The notes under the pieces were generated by a model. That model saw only the letters and a program-made list of their open reading frames with translations. It did not search any database and had not been told where the DNA came from. This document shows positions 24,986-34,381 of a stretch of DNA of 64,000 bases, piece by piece (position 1 is the first letter of the stretch; the number at the start of each line of letters is the position of its first letter). Both the position numbers and the translations under genes were made by a program. Source of the stretch: an uncultured Pirellulaceae bacterium (GTDB lineage Bacteria > Planctomycetota > Planctomycetia > Pirellulales > Pirellulaceae); the NCBI GenBank assembly GCA_937967505.1, contig CALCJM010000014.1:1-64000 (forward strand), read 5' to 3'.

Positions 24986-26472
24986 ACCAGACGGTCAAGG
25001 AACAACGGCAACGCAGGCGCGCTGAGGCGCGCACAGAAGGCATCAGGCAACGCGAGTCGAACAACACATTGCTGATCGAATTCCAACCGGATGCAGTCGA
25101 AATCGAAAAGCGTTCTGTTCCCGGGGGTGCCCGGTGGACGCTGTACACGGTCGTTGCACTGATGGTCGCAGCGGTCACCTGGGCCAGTTGGGCAGAAGTT
25201 GATCGCATCGTCACCGCCCAGGGAAAACTGATCACGACCCAGCCCGACGTGGTCATTCAAACCATTGCCACCACACCGATTCGATCAATGCTGGCCAGCT
25301 TCGGAGACCAAGTAAATGCCGGTGACGTGCTGGCGACACTGGACCCGACATTTTCAAAGGCCGAACTGAAGCAACTGCGGTCGCGCGCTTCCGGACTGCA
25401 AAGCCAGATCGCCAGACTGACCGCTGAAAAGGACGGGTGTGAATTTTCGATCGGCGAAAATGCCGACGATCCCGATTGGCTTTTGCAGCGGCAGGTGTAT
25501 CTGGAGCGAAAAAATGAACATGCGGCCAAACTGAACGAATTCGAGGCCGAATCGGAAAAAATTACGATCCAGCGGCAAAACAACCAGGTAGAAATCGAAC
25601 AGAAAAAATCGGATTACGAAGCCTACCGCGAATATGAAAAAACGATCGAGCGTCTGGCCAAACGCGGATCCAAATCCACCGAAGACATGCTCAGCCGGCG
25701 CTTACAAACCAATCAGGCAAAAACAGACTACATCAGTTTAAAAAGCCGCAGTCGTGAACTCACGCGCGAGGTCGAGACATTGCGGGCCCGTCGTGAGGTC
25801 TATACGGCACAGTGGCGTTCGGAAATCGTGTCCAAACTGGCAGAAGCGGCACTCGAATTGAGACAAACGGATGAAGAACTAAATAAAGCCGTTCGGTCCA
25901 ATGAATTAGTGGAACTGAAAGTGCCCGAAGATTTACCTTTTAAAAAGTTCGTTGTGTTTGAGGTGGCCGATCGATCTGTCGGGTCAGTGCTCAGGCCCGG
26001 AGAGCCACTTTTTCGTCTGGTTCCGATTGATGTCCCACTGGAAGCGGAAGTAGAGATTGCCGGCCGTGACATTTCCAAAATTCATGCGGCAACAACCGGG
26101 CAAATCACAGCCGAAATCGCCGACCGCCAACAGAGCCTCTCGCAATCCGGCCTGCCGAAAGGTAGCCAAGTTAGTGTTAAACTGGCATCGTTTCCGTTCC
26201 AAAAACATGGCACGCTCTCAGGCGTGGTTCGGGCGGTCAGCGAGGGATCCTTCGAAAAGGACTCAGCCAACGGAGCCGGCAGTGGGGTGACCATGTACAG
26301 GGCCCGAATTCGTTTGCTGGAACCGGTCACGTTGAATGAAGTGCCGGAGAACTTCCGTTTAATGCCGGGCATGACCACCACTGCCGAAATCAAGGTCGGT
26401 CGACGAAGGGTGATCGACTATTTCCTCTATCCGTTGATGAAGTATCAGAGCGAAAGCATTCGGGAACCGTAA
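24982..26472 (+). CDS. HlyD-type periplasmic adaptor
   Basis: 496 residues from the ATG that overlaps the exporter stop. There is one membrane helix (about 42-62, TLYTVVALMVAAVTWASW), a split biotinyl-lipoyl-like domain (IVTAQGKLITTQPDVVIQTI ... GDQVNAGDVLATLDPT), a long coiled-coil hairpin (about 120-290), and C-terminal beta-barrel domains (PGMTTTAEIKVGRRRVIDYFLYPL). It connects the ABC exporter with an outer-membrane channel; no TolC-like gene is present in the window. Confidence 0.87.
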   Translation: MNQTVKEQRQRRRAEARTEGIRQRESNNTLLIEFQPDAVEIEKRSVPGGARWTLYTVVALMVAAVTWASWAEVDRIVTAQGKLITTQPDVVIQTIATTPIRSMLASFGDQVNAGDVLATLDPTFSKAELKQLRSRASGLQSQIARLTAEKDGCEFSIGENADDPDWLLQRQVYLERKNEHAAKLNEFEAESEKITIQRQNNQVEIEQKKSDYEAYREYEKTIERLAKRGSKSTEDMLSRRLQTNQAKTDYISLKSRSRELTREVETLRARREVYTAQWRSEIVSKLAEAALELRQTDEELNKAVRSNELVELKVPEDLPFKKFVVFEVADRSVGSVLRPGEPLFRLVPIDVPLEAEVEIAGRDISKIHAATTGQITAEIADRQQSLSQSGLPKGSQVSVKLASFPFQKHGTLSGVVRAVSEGSFEKDSANGAGSGVTMYRARIRLLEPVTLNEVPENFRLMPGMTTTAEIKVGRRRVIDYFLYPLMKYQSESIREP

Positions 26473-26594
26473 TCCAGTGGTTCACCACTGATGAAAATCA
26501 AAGTTGAAACGCAGTCACTTGGGAGAGAGTCCTGCGTGAATGCCGCCGGAGGAACTTGCATGCGTGTGTTTTCGCACTCCGGCAGCCTGAGGGC

Positions 26595-28415
26595 CTAGCG
26601 GTAGAACTCGAGTCCCAGTGAAAATCCGTGGAAGAACACGTCGTCGGAATCGCTGATGTTGAAACCATTGAGAGTCGGGGTCTGCTGGGTAAAGTTATCC
26701 GAGACAGTCGCAACGTTCCCGACAAACAACAGATTATAACCGGCTTTAAATCGCAGATTGGTACGGATCTGGTAGTGGGCCAGAAAGTTGAGTTCGGCCG
26801 CTGTCGAAATCGTTGACTCATTATTTTCCGATACCAACGGCGATCCAGTATTGCCAATCGTGGTGGTATCGAAATCGCTGATGTTGGCGAACACGCCCCA
26901 CTTACCGGCGACCGATGTCGACCATCGGTATCCGATGTCGTAGAACAGTTCACCACCAACCTGAGCACCAAAGAGGCTATTGACGGCATCCATGCTGAAA
27001 AAACCACTATCTGCCGGACGACCGGGCTGAGCCGGAACGATAATGTTACCAAACACGTCGCGCTGCTCGACCTGAGGCCCGCGTGCGGCCGATGCCGCAG
27101 AGATACGGTAGCTATCGTCAAATCGGAGGAACTTGACGCCGACAAATGTTTTCACGAGGTCCCAGCCCCAGTTCACCCGGTTGTACTCAATTGAATAAAT
27201 ATCCGACTCTTTATTCTGGCTCTGGAAGTCAACGTTCAAAAAAAGGTTGTTTTGTGTCGTGACATCCTCGCTGACATCGGCCAACGCCATGATTCCCAGT
27301 TCACGTCCGAAGATCGAATCCGATTTCTTCCCGAAGGTCAGCCGTAAACCACCGGCATAGTCAAAATTGGTTAGCGGTGCGACGTTGGCCCCAAAAAGAT
27401 CACCGTCCTCGCGCGTCATAATCAGGCTCTCCGCGTGGAAGTAGCAACGTGAGGCACTGACTGACCCAAAGGTTCCGAAATCCTGGATCACGGGACCATT
27501 CCCAAACCCGGCACCCGGTCCACAGCTGGGGCACACGCCATCGGTTAATCCAACGCCGCAAGTGGAACAAGCACCATCGGCACCGACAACCGGACCGCAC
27601 GTGGTACAGTCACCACCGTCAACAAAAACCGGGTCACCGGTGACAGGCTGGCCATCGACAGGGCCGGTTGGGAAATATCCTGATGACTCCAATACTGAGG
27701 CTGCCCCACCGTTTGGAACTGCAGCCGCTGATGGCAAAGTCGGCACAGCCTGATAACTGTCAGTCGTATCATTAGTACGCGCTGACGGCGGCGGCGTTGG
27801 GATCGACGATTCGACCGGAGGAAGCGCGGTGCGGCTGGAACTTCCCTGGGGGAAGAATGATGAAGAACTCGATGCCGTCCGAATAGGCGGCATTACGCGC
27901 TCCGGTTTTTCCCGTTTTACAATCGGCGGCATTTCAACCTCGGCGCGTGTCTGTTGGAAAGGCCGGTTCCCTTTCACCACTGGCGGCACAAAACTTCCGC
28001 TCGCCTGACTCAGACGGCGCGATGATGATTTAATAATTGGCGGGACGCTTACGTTCGTTCGTGCATCGAAGGGCACGCCGGTATCCGGCAGTCGCGCGTT
28101 TGACTTGGAACTGGCGGGGGCAAACGCGCCATTTCCGGGAAACGGATTGGCTTTCTCAGCCACACTGGTCTTCAGCTGGTCTATTTGCGTCGCGGCCTGC
28201 TTCGACAAAGGCATTTTCAGCGGCTTGAGTTCGGAGATCAGCTTCCGGTCGCCTCTAACAACCGGTGGCTGGAGCGTGCCAGGCACTGCTTCCATTGCCC
28301 TAATTCCGGACCCCACCAGTGAATCCTGAGGAGTTTGGTACGCTTGCGATTCACCTAGCAACCCCAGCAAGACAAGGGATGCAGCAGTCGCGATCAGATT
28401 CAGTTTTCGTTTCAT
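26595..28415 (-). CDS. BBP7-like secreted beta-barrel protein
   Basis: 606 residues. A signal peptide (KRKLNLIATAASLVLLGLLGESQA) supports the start at 28415 rather than 28469. A low-complexity Pro/Ser-rich region contains repeated VPPVVKG/MPPIVKR/VPPIIKSS motifs (about 50-190), then a CxxC-rich linker (CTTCGP, CSTCGVG, CPSCGPG). The C-terminal half (about 310-606) has alternating aromatic strands (YFHAESLIMTREDG, AGGLRLTFG, ELFYDIGYRWS, FHGFSLGLEFYR) like the planctomycete BBP7 family, thought to be outer-membrane barrels. It is convergent with the type I secretion genes. Confidence 0.65.
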   Translation of the reverse strand: MKRKLNLIATAASLVLLGLLGESQAYQTPQDSLVGSGIRAMEAVPGTLQPPVVRGDRKLISELKPLKMPLSKQAATQIDQLKTSVAEKANPFPGNGAFAPASSKSNARLPDTGVPFDARTNVSVPPIIKSSSRRLSQASGSFVPPVVKGNRPFQQTRAEVEMPPIVKREKPERVMPPIRTASSSSSFFPQGSSSRTALPPVESSIPTPPPSARTNDTTDSYQAVPTLPSAAAVPNGGAASVLESSGYFPTGPVDGQPVTGDPVFVDGGDCTTCGPVVGADGACSTCGVGLTDGVCPSCGPGAGFGNGPVIQDFGTFGSVSASRCYFHAESLIMTREDGDLFGANVAPLTNFDYAGGLRLTFGKKSDSIFGRELGIMALADVSEDVTTQNNLFLNVDFQSQNKESDIYSIEYNRVNWGWDLVKTFVGVKFLRFDDSYRISAASAARGPQVEQRDVFGNIIVPAQPGRPADSGFFSMDAVNSLFGAQVGGELFYDIGYRWSTSVAGKWGVFANISDFDTTTIGNTGSPLVSENNESTISTAAELNFLAHYQIRTNLRFKAGYNLLFVGNVATVSDNFTQQTPTLNGFNISDSDDVFFHGFSLGLEFYR

Positions 28416-28911
28416 GGCCGGAAGACACAAAAAAGTCATGTTTTGGGGATACAAACCTACCCAGTCCATTTTTCGGCCAGTGTGACTGGGGACTTTTGCT
28501 GATTCTGCTGATTTTCGTAGATATAGCGATCTTCACCGTCATGCCAATTCTTCCTAAAGCACCAATTTTTCCTCTCCAAACAAGACACGCCAGCCCATGT
28601 CCCCTCCAATAGACCACACCGCTTAGTTCCGCGCCAGTATGCCCAACCTAACAAGATCGTAGGTTGTTTCTCTTAGCCGCGCTGGAGCCATGACAACAGT
28701 TGGACTATAATTATTGGCTTGACACCGCTATCAGACCGGAAACCACTGGCCCCCTTCGACATGATTTCGCGGCAATCGTTGATATCGGTTTTGGTGACGG
28801 AGAATTTAATGGCGGGTATCCGCCGTGTCGTTACGACCTCAAGTCTCAACTAACAGCAGTTTTAGCCGGCCACATTCAACGCAGGTTCCTTACTACAGAT
28901 TTAGACCAATT
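28416..28911. other. Intergenic stretch between divergent genes
   Basis: About 500 bases containing the start regions of the BBP7-like gene (minus) and the first TPR gene (plus). An AT-rich tract near 28700-28720 (GGACTATAATTATTGGCTTGACA) has promoter-like elements. Nothing else was recognised. Confidence 0.35.
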
Positions 28912-30675
28912 ATGGAATTTCTTCTATTTCAAATCCGGCGGATTGTTGGCATGTTCACCAGCATCTTTACTGCTCCCAGCGAACTGCTGGGGATGGTCTG
29001 GGATGGATCGGGACGCAGCAATAATTTGGTCCTAGGTCTTCCTTCGGTCGTCATTGGGCTGACAGGGTTCAGTGCCGTTTTTTTGATGCAGTGGGGCGGA
29101 ACCAGTTCCATGGTGGAGACTTACAGTAACCGGGTGGAATCTAACACGAACCGACAGCAGTTGCTGGCTGTCGAACTCCGGCAGTCGCTGATCAGCAAGC
29201 TGTCACTCGAAAATGGCGGCGCGAGTGATGCGGAGAAGCTACAGAAGCTGCGCGCCGAAGATCCTCGAACCGCCGAGATCCGGGCGCTATCTGAGGAGTC
29301 AGTGATCTACCTTAACAAACTGGTTGTCCTCGAACCCGAAAACAAAGACCATCTTTACCAACTGGCGGTTCGCTACTACCAAATGGGCGAAGAGTCTGGA
29401 AAGAAACGGGCACTGGGAATCATGAACGAGATTGCTCCGATTGATCAACCCGGCCACCCGGAGGCCCACCTCCAGTTGGCCAAACGCCTTGAGAAACTTC
29501 CAGCCCGATCGGTCATCGACAGGCGCGCCAACATTGACGCTGCCCTAGAACATGTGAAACAGTGCCTGACCAAGAATGCGCAAAACCTCGAAGCGCTGAA
29601 AGTGAAGGCCCGGTTGCTTCGCATGAAAGGCTCACAACGGGAAGCCCGGGAAGCTTTCACGAAACTGTTTCAGGAAAACCCCATCTACTTTCAGCCACTG
29701 CTTGAACTGGGAGTCACCGGAGCGAATCGCGCTTCAATCCTCGACAGCGCGAGTGCGCGTTTCCTCGCTCAACTTCGCAAGAAAGACGTTCGAGAGAATA
29801 CCATCCAGTGGGTGCGTACCTGGGAAGGCCTGACGAATGTGTTGGCGCAGAAACAGGACTTTGAGAAACTGAGAGATCTTCTGGAAAAAGACCTCAAAGA
29901 GTACAGTCAATCTGAGGAAACCGCAGGCAGAGTTCCCCTTCTGAAACAGTACCTTTGCCGTGCTTATCTTGGCTGGGCCAATGCCGATATTGGTGATCCA
30001 CTAAGACAACTTGAACTCAATTATACAAAGCAGCAGCAACTCAAGCTGTTGGGTTACTTTTCCAAGGCTTACTCCTACAACGAGAAAGACCACTACGTCC
30101 TCCAGAGCCTCGCAAAACTTGGGGGCTCGGAGTTCCCGGAAGTGTCCGAAGCAGCACTTCAAATCTATGACCCGTCGCTTTCCAACAACTTGCCGCCAGG
30201 GGTTTTAAATCAGATCGCGCTCAAAGCCCTCAACGAGGGACGTTATCAAGAAGCCCAAAAATTTTATGAACGGGCCAAAACGGTCAGCCCCAACATCCCT
30301 GGCATCCTTAACAATTTGGCGTATGCCTATCTGAAAGACAGCTCGGAAAACAATCTGGATAAGGATGAGCGAATTTCAAATGCCAGCCGGGCACTCCGGT
30401 TGGTTGAGCAGGCGATCCGCCTGCTACCGGACAAGCTAAAAAAATCGGCAGAAATGTCCATGTATCGCCACACGATGGGAACAGCATTGATGGAATTGGG
30501 AAACTACCCGAGTGCCGCAGCACAATTCGAACTGGCGCTCGTGTCGCGTCCAACGGAAGAGGAGCTGTTACAGTCGCTGATTGATTGCTACAAACTCTAT
30601 AAGCTGGACTCAGGCCCATATCAACGACGGCTTGAGCAAGTTAAAGCCGCGAAAGCAAGCTCTGAGCTCAACTGA
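28912..30675 (+). CDS. Membrane-anchored TPR protein 1
   Basis: 587 residues from the ATG at 28912. An N-terminal cytoplasmic stub (FLLFQIRRIVGMFTSIFTAPSELLGMVWDGSG) precedes a membrane segment (LGLPSVVIGLTGFSAVFLMQW, about 44-64). The rest is helical repeats, e.g. VIYLNKLVVLEPENKDHLYQLA, NQIALKALNEGRYQEAQKFYERA and HTMGTALMELGNYPSAAAQFELAL. It probably scaffolds a protein complex. The organisation is the same as the next gene, so they look like diverged tandem duplicates. Confidence 0.7.
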   Translation: MEFLLFQIRRIVGMFTSIFTAPSELLGMVWDGSGRSNNLVLGLPSVVIGLTGFSAVFLMQWGGTSSMVETYSNRVESNTNRQQLLAVELRQSLISKLSLENGGASDAEKLQKLRAEDPRTAEIRALSEESVIYLNKLVVLEPENKDHLYQLAVRYYQMGEESGKKRALGIMNEIAPIDQPGHPEAHLQLAKRLEKLPARSVIDRRANIDAALEHVKQCLTKNAQNLEALKVKARLLRMKGSQREAREAFTKLFQENPIYFQPLLELGVTGANRASILDSASARFLAQLRKKDVRENTIQWVRTWEGLTNVLAQKQDFEKLRDLLEKDLKEYSQSEETAGRVPLLKQYLCRAYLGWANADIGDPLRQLELNYTKQQQLKLLGYFSKAYSYNEKDHYVLQSLAKLGGSEFPEVSEAALQIYDPSLSNNLPPGVLNQIALKALNEGRYQEAQKFYERAKTVSPNIPGILNNLAYAYLKDSSENNLDKDERISNASRALRLVEQAIRLLPDKLKKSAEMSMYRHTMGTALMELGNYPSAAAQFELALVSRPTEEELLQSLIDCYKLYKLDSGPYQRRLEQVKAAKASSELN

Positions 30676-30800
30676 TTTATTGGTGAACTGACTTTTTATT
30701 GCTGGAGATCCAACAACGAACAATTTATTCGGCTGATCTCACCCCACTTCCCACACTATCGTTTCACTTTGCACTGCCCTTTCCGGGTTTTTGAACAGAC

Positions 30801-32720
30801 ATGGTATTCGGCAAACGCGGTTCCGACAATTTTGATTCGGGATCTCCACTACTAAAACTTCTGTTGTCCCCGTACGTGGCGATTCGCGACTGGTTTGCCG
30901 ATGCAATTTCCGGTGACGATTCTTTACAAACCGGTAGCTCCGGACTCTCGTCGGTGACGTCCTGGTTGACACTTCCGTTTCGTCTGCTGTTCGCGTTCGC
31001 GGTGTTTATGGTTCAGGCGTGGTCGATATCGCGTTCTGGACGGGCGTTCGTGCTGGGCTTCCCGGCAATTTCTACCGTTGCGATGTGCTTGATAATCACT
31101 TGGGCATCGACCCGTTATTTCAACGTCTTTTCGGTCGGACGGACTGCTGGCTATTATGGATTACACTCCCAAAAACCGAACACTCCCCCTGAGTACGCGC
31201 TGATGTTCGCCCGCAAGTTGGTTGGACTCAAACCGCAAGATCCCGCTGCACTGTTTCAGCTGGGCCTTGCCCTTGCCCGCAACGAAGACATTCCCGGAGC
31301 GGTGGGGGTCATGAATATGCTGGCGGATCTCGATATCGACACGATGGCTGAGGAGGCAGACGCGGGCTCCTCTCCTGACGATCCTCAAACCAACCCGGAT
31401 GAAGCCTCACCTGTCTCCATTGAACCAACAGAACAAAAAATTGGCGACTACCTGCCCGCACACTTGTGGCTCTCACGCTACTACCAGAGAGAGATAGCCG
31501 TCGATGGGTACAATCAACAAGCCGATTCTTTGGCCGAGAAACATCTGATCCGGGCGGCCCAGAACACCCCCGAAGACACACAATTGGCCATCAGTCTTGC
31601 CTCCTTGCACGAACTGCGGGCGCTGAACGCCAAAGACACCGACGCAGCGACGTACCTGGCCGAATTGAAAGAGATGGAAGTGTCGCTGACGGATGCCATT
31701 AAACCTCCTCTGTCAAGTCTCCAACAGGTTGCCCAGATTCCAAAGCTGATTCAGACCAAGCGTAAACTTGCCGAACTCGACGACACACTGAACTTCGAAC
31801 AATCCAAAGCGCAATTTGCAAAACTGTTTGACCAGCTATTGAAGATCAGCCGCAAGAATCCTGATAAAGTCCGCCTGTCCATCATTGGCCAAGTAATCAG
31901 CGGTTATATCCAGTTGAAAGAATATGACAAAGCGGTCAACATGATCAGCGAGGTACTACCGACGTTTGATGACACCGAGATCAAAAGACAACTGGTAAAA
32001 AATGCAGGATTTGTATTTCTCGAGAGTGCACAAAACAATAACGACCTTGATGACCGGGAACAATACCAGCGCCGGTTGTCGTCCATCTGCGCCTGTCTGA
32101 ACTCTTCGATACGCGAACGCCGCGCATACCAGATGCTGATCGGTATCATTCGCCACAACCAATTCCAACCGGAAAAGCTTGACTGGCTTCAGGACTCACT
32201 GTTTGCGACTCCGAAATTGTCCGTCAGCCACTTGCTGATTGGTTGCCAGCTGATCCACATTGGAACCCGGGAAACTGACCAAGATAAAATACGCCGGGGA
32301 ACCAGCCACTGGAAAATTGCCTATAAAATTGAACCGCAGTCCCAATTAATGCTCAGTAATATCCTCGAGATTGGTATCGCCGACCAATCGTCCAGCTTCG
32401 AAAACATTGACGCAATGATTCGGGAGGCCATCAAAATGTTCCCTGACCAAAGTCAACTTCATCAAACATCCGGCCTCCTTTCGATACGCAACAATGACTT
32501 TCAAAGTGCCATCGCCAGTTTTGAAACCGCTGTCGCCACGGATCGATTCCCGGTCATCGCGCATCTACTGCTCGTCTACTGTTACGAAACAACCGGCGAT
32601 GCCGAAAAGGCCGCCTCCCATCAAAACAATGCCGACACGATAATGGCGAAACTGGATGTGCAGCAAAAAAATCGTATCGAGGCCCACGTGAAAAACCTGA
32701 CGGGAAAACCTACCCGTTAA
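30801..32720 (+). CDS. Membrane-anchored TPR protein 2
   Basis: 639 residues. The N-terminus has a short domain (SGSPLLKLLLSPYVAIRDWFADA) and two hydrophobic segments (about 52-75 and 85-105: FRLLFAFAVFMVQAW, ISTVAMCLIITWAS). TPR-like repeats follow (ALMFARKLVGLKPQDPAALFQLGLALARNED, GLLSIRNNDFQSAIASFETAV). An acidic linker at about 175-210. It lies 125 bases after the first TPR gene, same strand, likely cotranscribed. Confidence 0.7.
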   Translation: MVFGKRGSDNFDSGSPLLKLLLSPYVAIRDWFADAISGDDSLQTGSSGLSSVTSWLTLPFRLLFAFAVFMVQAWSISRSGRAFVLGFPAISTVAMCLIITWASTRYFNVFSVGRTAGYYGLHSQKPNTPPEYALMFARKLVGLKPQDPAALFQLGLALARNEDIPGAVGVMNMLADLDIDTMAEEADAGSSPDDPQTNPDEASPVSIEPTEQKIGDYLPAHLWLSRYYQREIAVDGYNQQADSLAEKHLIRAAQNTPEDTQLAISLASLHELRALNAKDTDAATYLAELKEMEVSLTDAIKPPLSSLQQVAQIPKLIQTKRKLAELDDTLNFEQSKAQFAKLFDQLLKISRKNPDKVRLSIIGQVISGYIQLKEYDKAVNMISEVLPTFDDTEIKRQLVKNAGFVFLESAQNNNDLDDREQYQRRLSSICACLNSSIRERRAYQMLIGIIRHNQFQPEKLDWLQDSLFATPKLSVSHLLIGCQLIHIGTRETDQDKIRRGTSHWKIAYKIEPQSQLMLSNILEIGIADQSSSFENIDAMIREAIKMFPDQSQLHQTSGLLSIRNNDFQSAIASFETAVATDRFPVIAHLLLVYCYETTGDAEKAASHQNNADTIMAKLDVQQKNRIEAHVKNLTGKPTR

Positions 32721-33146
32721 ACAACGCAGTTTGGCACCGATTCTCATGTGGCAAAATGTCCGAAAATCCAACCTCAGCCTTTCGGATGGCACAAGATCTT
32801 CAATCGCTGGCCGTTGCCCGTGAGGTTCTTTGCCCGAATAACCGGGCCATTTTTGAACTCATCAGGCTTTTGTAGGTCTCCAAACCTTGGAAGAATCGGC
32901 CGGTTCAACCATAATTACCCCATTCGAACCGGATTATCGCGCTTTGGGTATTTTCCAATCGCCACTAACGGGATTTTTGCTGAAAAACAGATGATCGCAG
33001 GGGCTCAATGCCGAGGCAAACGGTTCAACATCAACCCGGGATTCAAGACACGATCGAAAGCTGAATTTGAATTCCCCAATTTTTTTGCGGTCTAAACTTC
33101 ACTAACGCTGTCCTATTGCAGCAGTGAACAATTCGAGGACTCTCCA
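32721..33146. other. Intergenic stretch before the DoxX gene
   Basis: About 425 bases with no convincing gene, repeat or strong hairpin. It presumably holds the promoter of the downstream genes. Confidence 0.4.
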
Positions 33147-34295
33147 TTGCAACTTTCAAGATTTCATCTTTTTCTCGCCCTAGCCGCAATACTTGTGCTG
33201 CGGGTTACTGTGGGTTATCACTTTTTCAAAGAGGGCACCAACAAACTCAAATACGGTTTTGACGCCTCCGGATTTCTGTCGTCTGCAAAAGGCCCTTTAG
33301 CGCCTCAGTTCAAATCGATGGTCGATGATCACGACGGCATGAAACGTCTGGGAGTAACCGTTGACCGGACGACATCCGGATTTGGATCGATTTCTATCAG
33401 CCCCGAAAAAACACTGGCCCTGTGGCAGGACTTTCGGGACAAAGCAGCCAGCGTGTACCGTTTTGGTGATCCAGACCTGGTCGAAAAACTGAAACAAGAC
33501 CGCATCAAGATGGCCGCAGCCATCGCCGCCGCAAGACAGTCAGGCGACGCGCAAGAAGCCCAGATGCTGGAAATCAAACGCAACGCGGCCGAGCAAAAGA
33601 TCATCAAGATACGTTCGCAGCCTCAACGTGCGGAAGAGTTTCTGGCCGATGCCTCCGCCGGGCTGAAGCAGTGGATCGCCGACAATCAGGCTGAGATTGT
33701 GGCCCACTACGGCACTCAGTCCCGCGAAGAGGGCTTTGAGCGCGATGGAGAAAACAAAGCTGACGCGGCACTATATGTGGATTCTCTGCGCTATCAAGTG
33801 GACACCATTACCAGTGACCGCAAGAAGAAACTTTATGGTTGGTATGCCAGTATCGGCAACATGTGGGACGCTTTTGAAGGTCAGATGAACTCGCTGGCGA
33901 CCGAAGACCAGGTCAAAAACGCGCGATTGACGGCACCGCTGACCGCAGATCGCCAATTTGACCAGCCTTTCAGCGCGTTGAAGATGGTCAACCGCATCAT
34001 CCCGTGGTTCGACACCATCGTTGGTGTTTTGTTGATCCTTGGTCTGTTTACCAGACTGGCCTCCGGTGCGGCGGCTTTGTTCCTGGTGTCGGTTATCTTG
34101 ACCCAACCACCGTGGATCCCCGGTACTGCCCCAACGTACTTTTATGCGATTGAATTGGCGGCCCTGCTGGTGCTGTTTGCAACTTGCGCGGGTCGAATCG
34201 GCGGATTGGATTTCTTTCTGGCCGCATCTGCCAACAGCAAATCCGCCACGATCCAGCAAACGCCCCGGGAACGCGCACAGACCGCATCTGCCTGA
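33147..34295 (+). CDS. DoxX-family membrane protein with large insertion
   Basis: 382 residues from a TTG codon with GAGGA about 9 bases upstream. The first membrane helix is residues 6-24 and reads into GYHFFKEGTNKLKYGF, the DoxX opening. Three further helices lie at about 282-360 (WFDTIVGVLLILGLFTRLASG, AALFLVSVILTQPPW, YAIELAALLVLFATCAGRIGGLDFF). Between them is an extra soluble domain of about 230 residues with a coiled-coil part (IKMAAAIAAARQSGDAQEAQML). DoxX proteins are normally about 130-180 residues of four helices. The insertion should face outside the cytoplasm. Function unknown. Confidence 0.75.
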   Translation: MQLSRFHLFLALAAILVLRVTVGYHFFKEGTNKLKYGFDASGFLSSAKGPLAPQFKSMVDDHDGMKRLGVTVDRTTSGFGSISISPEKTLALWQDFRDKAASVYRFGDPDLVEKLKQDRIKMAAAIAAARQSGDAQEAQMLEIKRNAAEQKIIKIRSQPQRAEEFLADASAGLKQWIADNQAEIVAHYGTQSREEGFERDGENKADAALYVDSLRYQVDTITSDRKKKLYGWYASIGNMWDAFEGQMNSLATEDQVKNARLTAPLTADRQFDQPFSALKMVNRIIPWFDTIVGVLLILGLFTRLASGAAALFLVSVILTQPPWIPGTAPTYFYAIELAALLVLFATCAGRIGGLDFFLAASANSKSATIQQTPRERAQTASA

Positions 34296-34381
34296 AGCAG
34301 AATTAAAAAACGCAAACCAAATCCAACGCTCAATCCACCCCCAACTAACTTACGACTTCTGAATCACCGAAGGACGATCCT

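Noticed and set aside
32748-33095. 115-codon plus-strand ORF before the DoxX gene
   Set aside because: No ribosome site, no domain pattern, basic low-information sequence.
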